From assembly GCF_001011035.1 (NCBI RefSeq), contig NZ_CP011492.1, forward strand, positions 5,253,001 to 5,317,000: a stretch of DNA of 64,000 nt, read 5' to 3'. The notes below the pieces were generated by a model. That model saw only the letters and a list, made by a program, of their open reading frames with translations, was not told the DNA's origin and did not search any database. Positions 7,735-17,421 of the stretch are shown here, piece by piece. The position numbers and the translations under genes are program-made. The DNA comes from Streptomyces sp. CNQ-509 (GTDB taxonomy: Bacteria > Actinomycetota > Actinomycetes > Streptomycetales > Streptomycetaceae). Numbering within the stretch: the stretch's first letter is position 1; the number at the start of each line of letters is the position of its first letter.

Positions 7735-8258
7735 CGGCTGGATCCAGGCGGGGAGCGATGCCGACTTTGCCGCCGAGGGACCCGGTGACCGCGCGGGCCG
7801 GTTCGTCGAGGTAGCCGTCGTCCACGCGGCCGGTGATGCGCTCGGGGTGCCGGGCGGCTCCCGCGTACAGGTCCCGCACCTTGCGTCCGAGTTCGCCGAG
7901 CGACGTCAGGTCGAAACCGGGAAGGCGGAGCTGGACCGCGCGGGGGGAGTCGAAGCGGGGGTCGGTCGTGAAGTCGGTGGCAAGGCGCTGGGCCAGCGGG
8001 GCCAGACGCTGGGCACCCTGCTGTCCGTCGTAGAAGGCAGGGGTGCCGGGTGATGACGAGGAACAGACCGGGGAAGCGGGCCGCGTCGATCTCGTCGAGG
8101 AGCTGGCGCAGCGCGTTGAGGGACTTCTCCCGCACGTCGCCGCGGACGCACTGGAGGGTTTCCACCTCGTCGAGGACGAGGAGCAGCCCGGGGTGGCCGC
8201 AGTCCCGCAGGACCGTCAGCAGGCCCTGGAGGAAGCCGAGGGCGGCGAGGTGGTCGAG
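7735..8258 (-). pseudogene. brxD: BREX ATP-binding protein BrxD, C-terminal fragment with frameshift
   Basis: The minus strand reads LAALGFLQGLLTVLRDCGHP, then LLLVLDEVETLQCVRGDVRE, LNALRQLLDEIDAARFPGLF, LVIT. After one extra C near 8050 it continues in the next frame: GTPAFYDGQQGAQRLAPLAQ, then FDSPRAVQLRLPGFD, LGRKVRDLYAGAARHPERI and GGKVGIAPR. These are hallmark BrxD (DUF2791) sequences including Walker B (LLVLDEVET). The N-terminal half with Walker A is missing, replaced by a pglY fragment. BrxD is a non-methyltransferase component of type 2 BREX phage defence. This copy is dead. Confidence 0.8.
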
Positions 8259-8766
8259 GCGGCCAGCTCCTCCACCAGGGCGGTCGCGTCGGTGGCGTGC
8301 CGGCCGAGCCGGGCCAGCAGCCCGGCCGCTTCCCGCAGCACGACCGCACGCGGGGCGGGGCCGGTGCCGTCCAGGCCGAGCAGGGTGGCGCGCCGGTCCA
8401 GCGTGGTGCGCACGCCCTGCACGGCGCGCTCGAACGTCTCCGCCCTGGCGCGGACGTCCTCCGCCAGCTTGTTGACGTTGCGCGCGTACGGGTTCGGCTC
8501 GGCCGGGATCCCGAACAGGCGGGCGGCCTGGTCCCTGGCGGCCTCGTACGCGTCCTTGCCGGGCAGCGGCTGGGAGCGCAGCGCCCATCCGTGCCCGATC
8601 GCCATCAGGTCGGGCGCCCCCTTCTCCGGGCCGGAGTGGAACACCCACGCCCGGTCGTCGAGCAGGGCGTACACGGCGATGAGGAAGTTCGAGGGCTGCT
8701 TGTCGAGGCCGGTGTAACCGAGGTCGTCGGCGATCCAGCGGCGGATGCGGCGTCGGAAAGCGGTCG
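8255..8766 (-). pseudogene. pglY: BREX type 2 PglY-like internal fragment
   Basis: The minus strand reads RRRIRRWIADDLGYTGLDKQ, then PSNFLIAVYALLDDRAWVFH, DLMAIGHGWALRSQPLPGKD, ARNVNKLAEDVRAR and ATDATALVEELA. This matches my recollection of the C-terminal part of the large PglY ATPase (DUF6079). It fuses into BrxD at about 8255-8262 (GAGGAGCTGGCCGCCTCGAC), which implies a deletion that removed the pglY end, anything between, and the brxD start. Upstream (beyond 8766) the homology stops just before the Wadjet operon promoter. The PglY identity is a little less certain than BrxD. Confidence 0.65.
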
Positions 8767-8829
8767 CGATGTGTGCAGATCCGGTCTCGGTTGCACCGAC
8801 CCGGGGTCGCTCGGGAAGAATGCCCCGCG

Positions 8830-10428
8830 ATGAGTGCACCCGAATCCGCGCGACACGAGGCCGGGCGCGGCCCGTTCGCTCACCTCACGGTTCCCCATGC
8901 CGCCCGCTACCGGCAGGTGATGGCCGTCTTCACCGCGGCCAAGGAGCGCTTCGCGGTGCACCTGCGGCCGGAGGACGTGCACGCCGCGCTGCCGCCGGAG
9001 GAGCGGCCGGCCGAGGTGGAGGCCGTGGCCAAGGCGCTGGACAGCCTCGTGCAGTGGGGCAACCTGCGGGCCGACCCGGACACCTCGCGCGTGACCGCGG
9101 TCGAGGACTTCTACCGCAAGCGGTTCATCTACCAGCTCACCCCGGCCGGCGAGGCGGTGGAGCTGGCGATCGCGGCGTACGACGAGGCGCTGGGGCGGCG
9201 CGGCGCACTTCAGGCCGTCGCACTGCATGACATCGTTACCCAGCTGCGGGCGCTGCTGGTGCTCGCGGCGGACGACGAGCCGGACGCGGCGAAGGCGCAT
9301 CTGGCACTGGCCGCGCTCGCGGACCGGTTCGCGGCGCTGGCGGAGAACGCGCGGGCCTTCATGGGTTCCCTGCAGCGCACCATCGACCTGCACGGCGTCG
9401 AGGTCGAGGTCTTCCTCGCGTACAAGGACCGGCTGATCCAGTATCTGGAGCGGTTCATCCAGGATCTCATCGCCCTCGGTGGGCGGATCGCCCGGCTGAT
9501 CGGGGAGCTGGAGCAGCAGGGCCGGGTGGAGACGCTGCTGCGGCTCGCGGCTGCCCGCGAATCGGCCGACGCCGCACCGGAGGAGACCGAGACCGCGCAG
9601 GCGCGGGCGTACGAGCGCTGGGCGGCCCGGTGGTCGGGGCTGGCCTCCTGGTTCGTCTCCGCGGACGGCCGCGAGTCGCAGGCCCGGCTGCTGCGCGGCC
9701 GGGCGCTCGGCGCGATCCCGCAACTACTGGCCGTGGTACGGCAGCTCAACGAGCGGCGGGCCGGACGCACCGACCGCTCCGCGGACTTCCGCACCCTGGC
9801 CCGCTGGTTTGCCGAGGCGCCCGACGACGCCGCCCGGCACCGGCTGTGGCGCGCCGCCTTCGGTCTCTATCCGGCCCGGCACCTGACCATCGACGCCGAC
9901 ACCCTGGCGGCGCGGGCCGCGGAGCCGGTGCCGCCCGCCACGCCGTGGGCGGCGGCGGAGCCGCTGAGGATCAGCCCGCAGCTGCGCCGGACGGGCAGCT
10001 ACGAGCGGCGGGGCAAGCCGCGGCGGGTGCGGGACCGCTCCGCCGAGCGGCGGCGGCTGGCCGAGTACGCGGGCAGGCAGGCGGCCGAGGTCGCCGCGGC
10101 CCGCGCCCGGCTGGCCACCGGCGGCGAGGTCCGGCTGTCACAGGTCGGCGAACTCGACCCGCTGGCCTTCGGCCTGTTCCTGCGGCTGCTCGGGGATGCG
10201 CTGGCCACCTGGCGCCCGGATACCCTGACCACTACCGTGACCAGCACCGACGGCACGATGGAGATCCGCCTCACCGCGCTGCGGGACGGCGGGCGGGCGG
10301 AAGTGCGCACGCCCGCCGGCGTGTTCCGAGGGCCGGATCACCTGGTGGAGATCATCACCCGGGCGGGCACCGTCCAGGCCGTGGACATGTCCGCGGACAT
10401 GCCGGTGGACACGGGGGTCCGTGCGTGA
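8830..10428 (+). CDS. jetA: Wadjet JetA, kleisin-like subunit (TIGR02677/DUF2397)
   Basis: First gene of a four-gene Wadjet operon, the SMC-like complex that recognises and cleaves closed circular plasmid DNA. The product is 532 aa from ATG 8830; the in-frame GTG 8773 would add 19 residues. A winged-helix-like N-terminus (FAHLTVPHAARYRQVMAVF, then LVQWGNLRADPDTSRVTAVE and FYRKRFIYQLTPAGEAVELA) is followed by helical segments (YKDRLIQYLERFIQDLIALG) and a C-terminal winged domain, as expected for the kleisin of the TIGR02677 family. GTGA overlap with jetB indicates coupling. Its promoter must lie in or next to the pglY relic. Family membership is strong from sequence and operon order. Confidence 0.92.
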   Translation: MSAPESARHEAGRGPFAHLTVPHAARYRQVMAVFTAAKERFAVHLRPEDVHAALPPEERPAEVEAVAKALDSLVQWGNLRADPDTSRVTAVEDFYRKRFIYQLTPAGEAVELAIAAYDEALGRRGALQAVALHDIVTQLRALLVLAADDEPDAAKAHLALAALADRFAALAENARAFMGSLQRTIDLHGVEVEVFLAYKDRLIQYLERFIQDLIALGGRIARLIGELEQQGRVETLLRLAAARESADAAPEETETAQARAYERWAARWSGLASWFVSADGRESQARLLRGRALGAIPQLLAVVRQLNERRAGRTDRSADFRTLARWFAEAPDDAARHRLWRAAFGLYPARHLTIDADTLAARAAEPVPPATPWAAAEPLRISPQLRRTGSYERRGKPRRVRDRSAERRRLAEYAGRQAAEVAAARARLATGGEVRLSQVGELDPLAFGLFLRLLGDALATWRPDTLTTTVTSTDGTMEIRLTALRDGGRAEVRTPAGVFRGPDHLVEIITRAGTVQAVDMSADMPVDTGVRA

Positions 10429-11672
10429 GCAGCCCTCTCGGCGAGTTCCTGGACGCCCACCGCAGTGCCGAGCTGCAGAGGGCGGCTCGCGCGCTGCTGA
10501 AGGAGCCGCTGCTGCTCGCCCGCGGCCCGCAGGCGGACAGCTTCCGGCTGGTTCGGCGCCATGCCGCCGAGCTGCGCGAGTGGTTCGACCGCAACACCGG
10601 CTGGCCGCTGCGGGTGGACGCCGAGTCCGCCCGGCTGCTGCGCACCCCCGGCACTCTGGCGGACCCCACGCATCCGGCGCGCGAAGTGAGCCGGTCGCGG
10701 GCGCCGTTCACCCGGCGCCGCTACGTGCTGCTGTGCCTGGCGCTGGCGGCGCTGGAGCGCAGTGAGGCGCAGATCGCGCTCGGCCGGCTTGCCGAGCAGG
10801 TCGTTCTCGACGCCGCTGACGAGCAACTGGCGGCGGCCGGGCTGGAGTTCACCCTGGAGCGGCGCGACGAGCGCCTCGACCTCGCGGCCGTGGTCCGGCT
10901 GCTGCTGCACCTCGGGGTGCTGCGCCGGGTCGCCGGGGACGAGGACGCGTACGTCTCCGGTTCCGGCGATGTGCTGTACGACGTGGAGCGGCGGGTGCTG
11001 GCCGGGCTGCTGGCCGCCCGGCGCGGCCCGTCGCTCGTCACCGCGGCCGGGTTCGCCGAGCGGCTGGCCGAACTCACCGCCGAGACCGCGCTGGACAGCG
11101 ACGAGCTGCGCTTCCGCGCCATCCGCTACCGCCTGACCAGGCGGCTGCTCGACGACCCGGTGCTGTACTACGACGAGCTGACCGACGAGGAGCTGGCGTA
11201 TCTGACCCGGCAGCGGGCCTTCCTCACGTCCCGTATCACCGAACTGACCGGGCTGGTCGCGGAGGTGAGGGCCGAAGGTATCGCCATGGTGGACCCTCCC
11301 GGCGACCTGCGCCCGGGCGGTGCCACCTACGACCTGACCGACGTACGTATGCCCGAGCAGGGTACGTACGGACACGTCACGCTGCTCCTGGCCGAGCATC
11401 TGGCCGCCGCGGACGGGCCCGTGACCGAGGCCGCGCTCGGCGCCAAGGTGCGGGAGCTGGCCCGGCAGCACGCCGGGTTCTGGGCCAAGAGCGCCCGGCA
11501 GCCGGGCGCCGAGGCGGAGCTGACCGGCCAGGCTCTGAACCGGCTCACCGCGCTGGGCCTGGTGGTCCGTACGGCAGAAGGAGTCGTCCCGCGGCCCGCA
11601 CTCGCCCGGTACGCGGTGGGAGAACCCGTCGTGCGTCCCGTGCCCGACCCCCGAAAGGCCCCCGAGCAGTGA
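10425..11672 (+). CDS. jetB: Wadjet JetB, KITE-like subunit (TIGR02678/DUF2398)
   Basis: The start is GTG 10425, overlapping the jetA stop by 4 bp (GTGA), giving 415 aa. Family-like features: ARALLKEPLLLARGP near the N-terminus, RRYVLLCLALAALERSEAQI, LHLGVLRRVAGDEDAYV, and the winged-helix stretch FRAIRYRLTRRLLDDPVLYY. The C-terminus has LLAEHLAAADGPVTEAALG and LTGQALNRLTALGLVVRT. In the Jet complex the KITE dimer bridges the kleisin and the SMC heads. The stop overlaps the next GTG. Confidence 0.92.
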   Translation: MSSPLGEFLDAHRSAELQRAARALLKEPLLLARGPQADSFRLVRRHAAELREWFDRNTGWPLRVDAESARLLRTPGTLADPTHPAREVSRSRAPFTRRRYVLLCLALAALERSEAQIALGRLAEQVVLDAADEQLAAAGLEFTLERRDERLDLAAVVRLLLHLGVLRRVAGDEDAYVSGSGDVLYDVERRVLAGLLAARRGPSLVTAAGFAERLAELTAETALDSDELRFRAIRYRLTRRLLDDPVLYYDELTDEELAYLTRQRAFLTSRITELTGLVAEVRAEGIAMVDPPGDLRPGGATYDLTDVRMPEQGTYGHVTLLLAEHLAAADGPVTEAALGAKVRELARQHAGFWAKSARQPGAEAELTGQALNRLTALGLVVRTAEGVVPRPALARYAVGEPVVRPVPDPRKAPEQ

Positions 11673-14600
11673 CCGTTCTCCCGCACCCCGCGCCCGGCCG
11701 GTGGCGCCCTCTGCGCATCGGCCTGGTCGACCTCTTCTACTACGACACCGAGGAGTTCTGGTTCCGCGACGGCCGCCTGCTCCTGCGCGGCAACAACGGC
11801 ACCGGGAAGTCCAAGGTCCTCGCCCTCACCCTGCCGTTCCTGCTGGACGGCGACCTGTCCGCGCGCCGCGTGGAGCCCGACGCCGACCCGGGCAAGCGCA
11901 TGGAGTGGAACCTGCTGCTCGGCGGTGAGCACCCGCACCCCGAGCGGCTCGGCTACACCTGGATCGAGTTCGGCAGACGCGACACCGGCACCGGTCAGAC
12001 GCACTTCGTCACTCTGCTGTGCGGGCTGAAGGCGGTCGCGGGCCGCGGCATCGCCCGCCACTGGTACGCGGTCACCGACCAGCGGATCGGCGCGGAGCTG
12101 AGCCTGGTCGACGCCACCGGCACCGCGCTGTCCCGCGACCGGCTCACGGAGGCCGTCGCGGGCCGCGGCATGGTCTACGACCAGGCGAAGGCGTACCGCA
12201 GAGCGGTCGACGAGGCGCTTTTCGGGCTCGGCGAACGGCGCTACGCCGCCCTCGTCGACCTGCTCATCCAGCTCCGCCAGCCGCAGCTCTCGAAACGGCC
12301 CAGCGAGGCCGCGCTGTCGCGGGCGCTGACGGAGGCGCTGCCGCCGCTGGATCAGGCGGTGATCGCGGACGTTGCGGAGGCGTTCCGCTCGCTGGACGAG
12401 GAGAAGGAGGAGCTGCGGCAGGCGGCCGAGGCAGAGCGGGCCTCCTCCGCGTTCCTCGATCACTACCGCCGCTACGCCCGCGTCGCGGCCCGCCGCCGCG
12501 CGCGGCTGCCGCGTACCGAGCACGCCCGCTACGAGCGGCTGGGCCGCGACCTCGGCGCCGCGCGGGAGGAGCTGGCGCAGGCGGAGGCGGACCGGCAGGT
12601 GGCCGCGGCCCGGATCGCGGAGCTGGAGGAGACGGCCGTACGGCTGAAGGCGCAGGAGGAGGCGCTGCGGGCAGGGCCGGAGATGCGCAGCGCCCGCGAG
12701 CTGGAGCAGGCCGCGGACGACGCCCGGCGCACGGAGGCGGAGCTGCGGCGTGCCGAGGCCGACCGGGAGCAGGCGGCGCAGGACCACACCCGGGCGCTGG
12801 GCCGGCTCGCGGATGCCGTCGCCCGGCTCGGGGAAGCGGAGGACCAGCTTGCGCGGATCGTGGAGCAGGAGCGGGAGGTGGCCCGGACCGCCCGGCTCAC
12901 CGGCGGCCTGCGGACGGACGGCGCCCCGGAAGCGGAGCTGCGCCGGGCGGCCGAGGAGGCGGTGGACCGCAGGCGGCGCACGGTGGACCACGTAGCGGAC
13001 CTGGCGGCACAGGCCGAACAGGCCGCGGCCGAGCGCCGCGCCGCGGCCCGCCGCCTGGACGAGGCCGAGCGGGAGGCCGGGCACACCGCCGAGCGGCAGG
13101 CCGCGGCCGAGGCAGCGACCACCGCGGCGGGAAGCGCGCTCGTCGCCGCCGTACGTGACCATCTCCGGGGCTGCGCCGAGCTGGCCGTCGACGACCCCGA
13201 GGGACTGCTCGACGTCCTGACGGACTGGACGACGCATCTGACCGGCCCGTCACCCGCCCGCGAGCGCGCCGCCCACGCCCATCGCGTGCGCGCCGCGCGG
13301 CTGGCCGACGAGTCGGCCGCGCTGGGGCGGCGGCTGGCGGACCTCGGCGCCCGGAGGGAGGCGGCCGAGCGGGAGCTGGCCGGGCTCGAAGCGGGCGGCC
13401 AGGTCGGGCCGCCGGTGCCTCACACCCGTACCCCGGGTGTACGCGAGGAGGCGCCGGGCGCGCCGCTGTGGCGTCTGATCGACTTCCGCGAACACGTCGG
13501 TACGGCGGAACGCGCCGGTCTGGAGGCGGCGCTGGAGGCGTCCGGGCTGCTGGACGCCCGGGTGGTCCCGGACGGCACGGCGCTCGCCGCGGACGGGCAC
13601 GACGTGCTGCTCGCCCCCGGCGCTCCGCTCACCGGGCGCCCGCGGCTCGACGGAGCCCTGCGCCCGGCGGTGGACCACGGCGACGCGCGGGCCGCCGCGG
13701 TGGGCGAGGCGGCCGTGGTCCGGCTGCTCGGGGCGATCGGTCTGGGCGACGGGCCGGGTGACGGCCCCGGCACCGGCCACGGCGACACCTGGGTGGCTCC
13801 GGACGGCCGCTTTCGCGTGGGCGCCCTGACCGGAAGCTGGGCGAAGGAAGCCGCCGTGTACGTCGGCGAAGGCGCGCGCGAGGAGGCCCGCCGGACCCGT
13901 ATCGCCGAGCTGCGCGGCGAACTCGGTGAACTCGCGGCGGCGCGGGAGGCGCTTCAGGCGCAGCGGGACGCGGTGGCCGCCCGGCGCCGCGCCCTGGACG
14001 GCGAACTCGCCACCGTCCCTGACCAAGAAGAGGCGGATCTGCGCCACGCCCACGCGCAGACCGCCGCCGCCGCGGAGGCCGCCCACCGGGCCCGTAGCCG
14101 CCGCGACGAGCACGCCGGGACGGCCCGTGAAGCCGCCCGTGCGGAGGAGACGGCCGCCACCGAACTGGCGGATACCGCCGCGGCCGTGGACCTGCCCGCA
14201 GACCGGCCGGGCCTGACCGCCGTACGGCAGGCGCTGGCCGACTACACCGCCGTGCTGGCCGCGTTGTGGCCGGCGCTGCGGGAACGGGCCGCCGCCGCGC
14301 GCGCCGCCGCCGAGGACCGCGGCGAGACCGAGCGGGCCGGGGAACGGGTGGCGGAACTGGCCGTACGCGCCGAGGAGTCGGCCCGTACGGCGGCGGCGGC
14401 CGGGGAACGCCACGCCACCCTGGGCAGCACCGTGGGCGCGGCCGTGGCCGAGCTCCAGCGGCGGCTGGCGCAGACCGCGGACGCACGGGACGCGTGCGAA
14501 CGGGGCCAGCGGCAGGCGCGTACGGACCACACCGCGGCGGAGAAGAGCGCCGGGCGCGCGGAGGGGCGGATCGAGCAACTGGAGAAGGACACCCGGGAGG

Positions 14601-15832
14601 CGACCGCCGCCCGCGCCGAGGCGATTGCCGCGCTGCAGCGGTTCACCGCCACCGGGCTGCTCACCGTGGCGCTTCCGGACGTGGCTGTGCCGGCGCAGGA
14701 CGCCGGCGGCTGGGCGGCGAAGCCCGCCATCGCGCTTGCCCGCACCGTGGAGGCGGAGCTGGCCGAAGCCGGCGTCGACGACTCCGACGGCGCCTGGGAG
14801 CGGGTGCAGAAACGGCTCGGCGAGGAGTACAAGAAGCTGCAGGACGCCCTCTCCCGAGGCGGCCACAGCGCCAGCGCGCGGATGACGGACGACGGCATGG
14901 CCGTCGACATCCTCTACCAGGGCAGGGAGCGCGCCGTGCCCGAACTTGCGGAGGCGCTGGCGGCCGAGGTGGCCCAGCTGCAGCGGATCCTGTCCGCGCA
15001 CGAGCGCGAGATCCTGGAGACCCACCTGCTCACCGAGGTCGCCGGCACCCTCCAGGAGCTGATCGCCGCCGCGGAGCTGCAGGTGCGGCGCATGAACGAC
15101 GAGCTGGAACAGCGCCCCACCTCCACCGGCATGCGGCTGCGGCTGATCTGGCGCCCCTCCCGCAAGGCGCCGGCCGGTCTGGACCGGGCCCGGACGCGGC
15201 TGCGGCAGACCGCCGACGCCTGGGCACCGGAGGACCGGGCCGCGGTGGGGGAGTTCCTGCAGGCTCAGATCGCGCGGCAGCAGACCGACGAAGGAGAGGG
15301 CGGCGGGAAGGGCAGTTGGCTGGAGGTGCTCACCGCGGCACTGGACTACCGTTCCTGGCACGAGTTCGGAGTGGAACGCCACCAGCAGGGCCGGTGGGTG
15401 CCGGCCACCGGACCCGCCTCCGGGGGCGAGCGGGTGCTGGCCATGAGCGTGCCGCTGTTCGCGGCGGCCTCGTCCCACTACGCCACGGCCGCACCGGACG
15501 CCCCACGGCTGGTCGCCCTGGACGAGGCGTTCGCGGGTGTCGACGACGACTCCCGTGCCAAGTGCCTCGGCCTGCTGCACGCCTTCGATCTCGACGTGGT
15601 GATGACGAGCGAGCGTGAGTGGGCCTGCTACCCGCAGGTGCCGGGGATCGCCATCGCGCAGTTGTCGCGGGTGGACGAGATCGCGGCGGTGCTGGTCACG
15701 CGTTGGGAGTGGGACGGGGTGGCCCTGGACCAGGGAGCGGAGCCGGAGCGCACGGCGGCGTCGCAGGGCGGCATCCCCGTGCCGCGGGACGGGGATGCGC
15801 AGGAGTCCGGTGCGGAGCCCCTGTGGACGTGA
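11669..15832 (+). CDS. jetC: Wadjet JetC, SMC-like ATPase (TIGR02680)
   Basis: The product is 1387 aa from GTG 11669, with a 4-bp overlap with jetB. Walker A (LLLRGNNGTGKSKVLALTLP) is at residues about 38-57. Long Ala/Glu/Arg-rich coiled coils run from about 235 to 590 and 730 to 1010, interrupted by a globular hinge-like region (about 580-740, GAPLWRLIDFREHVGTAERA). The C-terminal head has the ABC signature PASGGERVLAMSVPLFAA (about 1250) and Walker B plus D-loop LVALDEAFAGVDDDSRAK (about 1280). The length and layout match the Wadjet SMC that loop-extrudes DNA. The gene is intact. Confidence 0.95.
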   Translation: MTVLPHPAPGRWRPLRIGLVDLFYYDTEEFWFRDGRLLLRGNNGTGKSKVLALTLPFLLDGDLSARRVEPDADPGKRMEWNLLLGGEHPHPERLGYTWIEFGRRDTGTGQTHFVTLLCGLKAVAGRGIARHWYAVTDQRIGAELSLVDATGTALSRDRLTEAVAGRGMVYDQAKAYRRAVDEALFGLGERRYAALVDLLIQLRQPQLSKRPSEAALSRALTEALPPLDQAVIADVAEAFRSLDEEKEELRQAAEAERASSAFLDHYRRYARVAARRRARLPRTEHARYERLGRDLGAAREELAQAEADRQVAAARIAELEETAVRLKAQEEALRAGPEMRSARELEQAADDARRTEAELRRAEADREQAAQDHTRALGRLADAVARLGEAEDQLARIVEQEREVARTARLTGGLRTDGAPEAELRRAAEEAVDRRRRTVDHVADLAAQAEQAAAERRAAARRLDEAEREAGHTAERQAAAEAATTAAGSALVAAVRDHLRGCAELAVDDPEGLLDVLTDWTTHLTGPSPARERAAHAHRVRAARLADESAALGRRLADLGARREAAERELAGLEAGGQVGPPVPHTRTPGVREEAPGAPLWRLIDFREHVGTAERAGLEAALEASGLLDARVVPDGTALAADGHDVLLAPGAPLTGRPRLDGALRPAVDHGDARAAAVGEAAVVRLLGAIGLGDGPGDGPGTGHGDTWVAPDGRFRVGALTGSWAKEAAVYVGEGAREEARRTRIAELRGELGELAAAREALQAQRDAVAARRRALDGELATVPDQEEADLRHAHAQTAAAAEAAHRARSRRDEHAGTAREAARAEETAATELADTAAAVDLPADRPGLTAVRQALADYTAVLAALWPALRERAAAARAAAEDRGETERAGERVAELAVRAEESARTAAAAGERHATLGSTVGAAVAELQRRLAQTADARDACERGQRQARTDHTAAEKSAGRAEGRIEQLEKDTREATAARAEAIAALQRFTATGLLTVALPDVAVPAQDAGGWAAKPAIALARTVEAELAEAGVDDSDGAWERVQKRLGEEYKKLQDALSRGGHSASARMTDDGMAVDILYQGRERAVPELAEALAAEVAQLQRILSAHEREILETHLLTEVAGTLQELIAAAELQVRRMNDELEQRPTSTGMRLRLIWRPSRKAPAGLDRARTRLRQTADAWAPEDRAAVGEFLQAQIARQQTDEGEGGGKGSWLEVLTAALDYRSWHEFGVERHQQGRWVPATGPASGGERVLAMSVPLFAAASSHYATAAPDAPRLVALDEAFAGVDDDSRAKCLGLLHAFDLDVVMTSEREWACYPQVPGIAIAQLSRVDEIAAVLVTRWEWDGVALDQGAEPERTAASQGGIPVPRDGDAQESGAEPLWT

Positions 15833-17112
15833 GCGGGGACCGGCCGAACGCCGGAGCCGAGCCGAACGCCGGCGCCGCCGCTGACGAAACGGCGCGTATC
15901 GACCCCGACCGCCTCACCCGCCTACTCGGCGGGCCCGGCCTCGACTGGCTGGTGGAACGCGCCCGACGCCGGCTGGCCCGCGGCGAGCCCCTGACCGGCA
16001 CGGTGACGCTCGCTTCCGCCACGGCCGCACAGCGCGGGGCCGCCGAACGCCTGCTGGGCCGCGCCCCACGTCCAGGCCGCTCACTGAGCGTACGGCTGGA
16101 CGAGGTCGACGCGGTGCTGCGCCGCTCCCGGGTCAGCCCCGCGGGCCTGGCCGCCGCCGTGACCGCCCTGACCGGCCCCGTGGTCCCGCTCGCAGAGGCC
16201 CGCGAGCGTCAGGCACGGGCGTGGGAGGAGGCGTACGCACCACTCGCCGCCCTGCCCGCGGAACTGGCGGACTGGGCCGATGACATCCGCCGGGACGGCC
16301 TCGTACGCCGCCTCGCCCGCAGCCCCGATGCGGCCCGCCCTCTGCTCGCCGCGACCGTCTCGGCGCTCGGCGCGCTCCCCGCCGAGCCGGCCCGCCCGCT
16401 GCCCGAGTTCGCTGCCCAGACGCTTGGTGATGCCCACGCCCTCGACGACGGCACCCCGCTCGCCACCCTGGTCCGCTCCGGCGTCCGGGCCCTGACCGGC
16501 TTCCCCGACGGCGAAGGCGCCGAGTGGCGCCGGGCGGCCTGGGCCTCGGCGGGCCTGCTGAAGGACGCCCTGTCCGCCACCGTGCTGGCGCTGGGTGTAC
16601 GCGGCACCGCGGCACTCGACGCGCTCGCCGACGCGGGCGAGCCGGCGGTGCTCACCTTGCGCCAACTCGCCCACGGCGCGCCCCGCCCGCCGGCGACCGC
16701 CCCCGCGGTGTACGTATGCGAGAACCCCGCGGTCGTCGCCGCCGCGGCCGATGCGTACGGCGCCGACTGCGCCCCTCTGGTCTGCCTCCAGGGCCAGCCC
16801 TCGGCCGCCGCGCTCACCCTGCTGCGGCTCCTGCAATCGGCCGGAGCACGGCTGCTCTATCACGGCGATTTCGACTGGGGCGGCCTGCGCATCGCGGGGG
16901 GCCTGCTGCGCCGCGTTCCGTGGCGCCCCTGGCGCTACACCGCGGCGGATTACCGGGCGGCAGCGGCCACGATGCCGCTTGCGCGCCCGTTGCGGGGCAC
17001 CCCCGCGTCCGCCCCCTGGGACCCCGCACTGAGCGCCGCTCTCACCGAGGTCGGGGTCGGTGTGGAGGAGGAGAGCGTCATCGACGACCTGCTCAGCGAT
17101 CTGATTCGCTGA
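15829..17112 (+). CDS. jetD: Wadjet JetD, TOPRIM nuclease (TIGR02679/DUF2399)
   Basis: Start GTG 15829 overlaps the jetC stop (GTGA); 427 aa. The N-terminal DUF3323-like half includes LTRLLGGPGLDWLVERARRR and LSVRLDEVDAVLRRSRVSPA. The C-terminal TOPRIM domain has the acidic residue in VYVCENPAVVAAAADAYG (about 294) and the DxD-type motif LLYHGDFDWGGLRIAGGLL (about 344), predicted metal-binding residues for plasmid cleavage. The C-terminus GVGVEEESVIDDLLSDLI is typical of the family. All motifs are intact, so the system is predicted to be functional. Transcription ends before the minus-strand gene at 17422. Confidence 0.93.
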   Translation: MSGDRPNAGAEPNAGAAADETARIDPDRLTRLLGGPGLDWLVERARRRLARGEPLTGTVTLASATAAQRGAAERLLGRAPRPGRSLSVRLDEVDAVLRRSRVSPAGLAAAVTALTGPVVPLAEARERQARAWEEAYAPLAALPAELADWADDIRRDGLVRRLARSPDAARPLLAATVSALGALPAEPARPLPEFAAQTLGDAHALDDGTPLATLVRSGVRALTGFPDGEGAEWRRAAWASAGLLKDALSATVLALGVRGTAALDALADAGEPAVLTLRQLAHGAPRPPATAPAVYVCENPAVVAAAADAYGADCAPLVCLQGQPSAAALTLLRLLQSAGARLLYHGDFDWGGLRIAGGLLRRVPWRPWRYTAADYRAAAATMPLARPLRGTPASAPWDPALSAALTEVGVGVEEESVIDDLLSDLIR

Positions 17113-17421
17113 ACCAAGAGCACTGACGGCGAACGCCCTGCTTGCACCCACTGCTGGATCTGCGCTGGGTTGCGCCCAGACATGAGGCGTTCTCACTGCT
17201 GGCAGTCTTCGCCCGGTTCCGGTGGCTGGATTCTGGCTGGATCCAGTCCGACCCTCCGCCGTTTCCGCAGGTCGAAACTGTGTACCCGGTGTTCCGCTTC
17301 AACGTCTAGGCCACGCAGAGCCGCGGCTCCGGCGAACTGGCAAACCATCAGGTCAGCCGGGGGCCGGGGGGATCCTGGGGGTGCACCGCCGATCGCACCA
17401 CCGGGTTGGCTTCGGGGGGCG
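17113..17421. other. convergent intergenic region, nothing recognised
   Basis: About 310 bp between jetD and a convergent gene. No strong hairpin, coding bias or IS end was seen. Confidence 0.4.
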
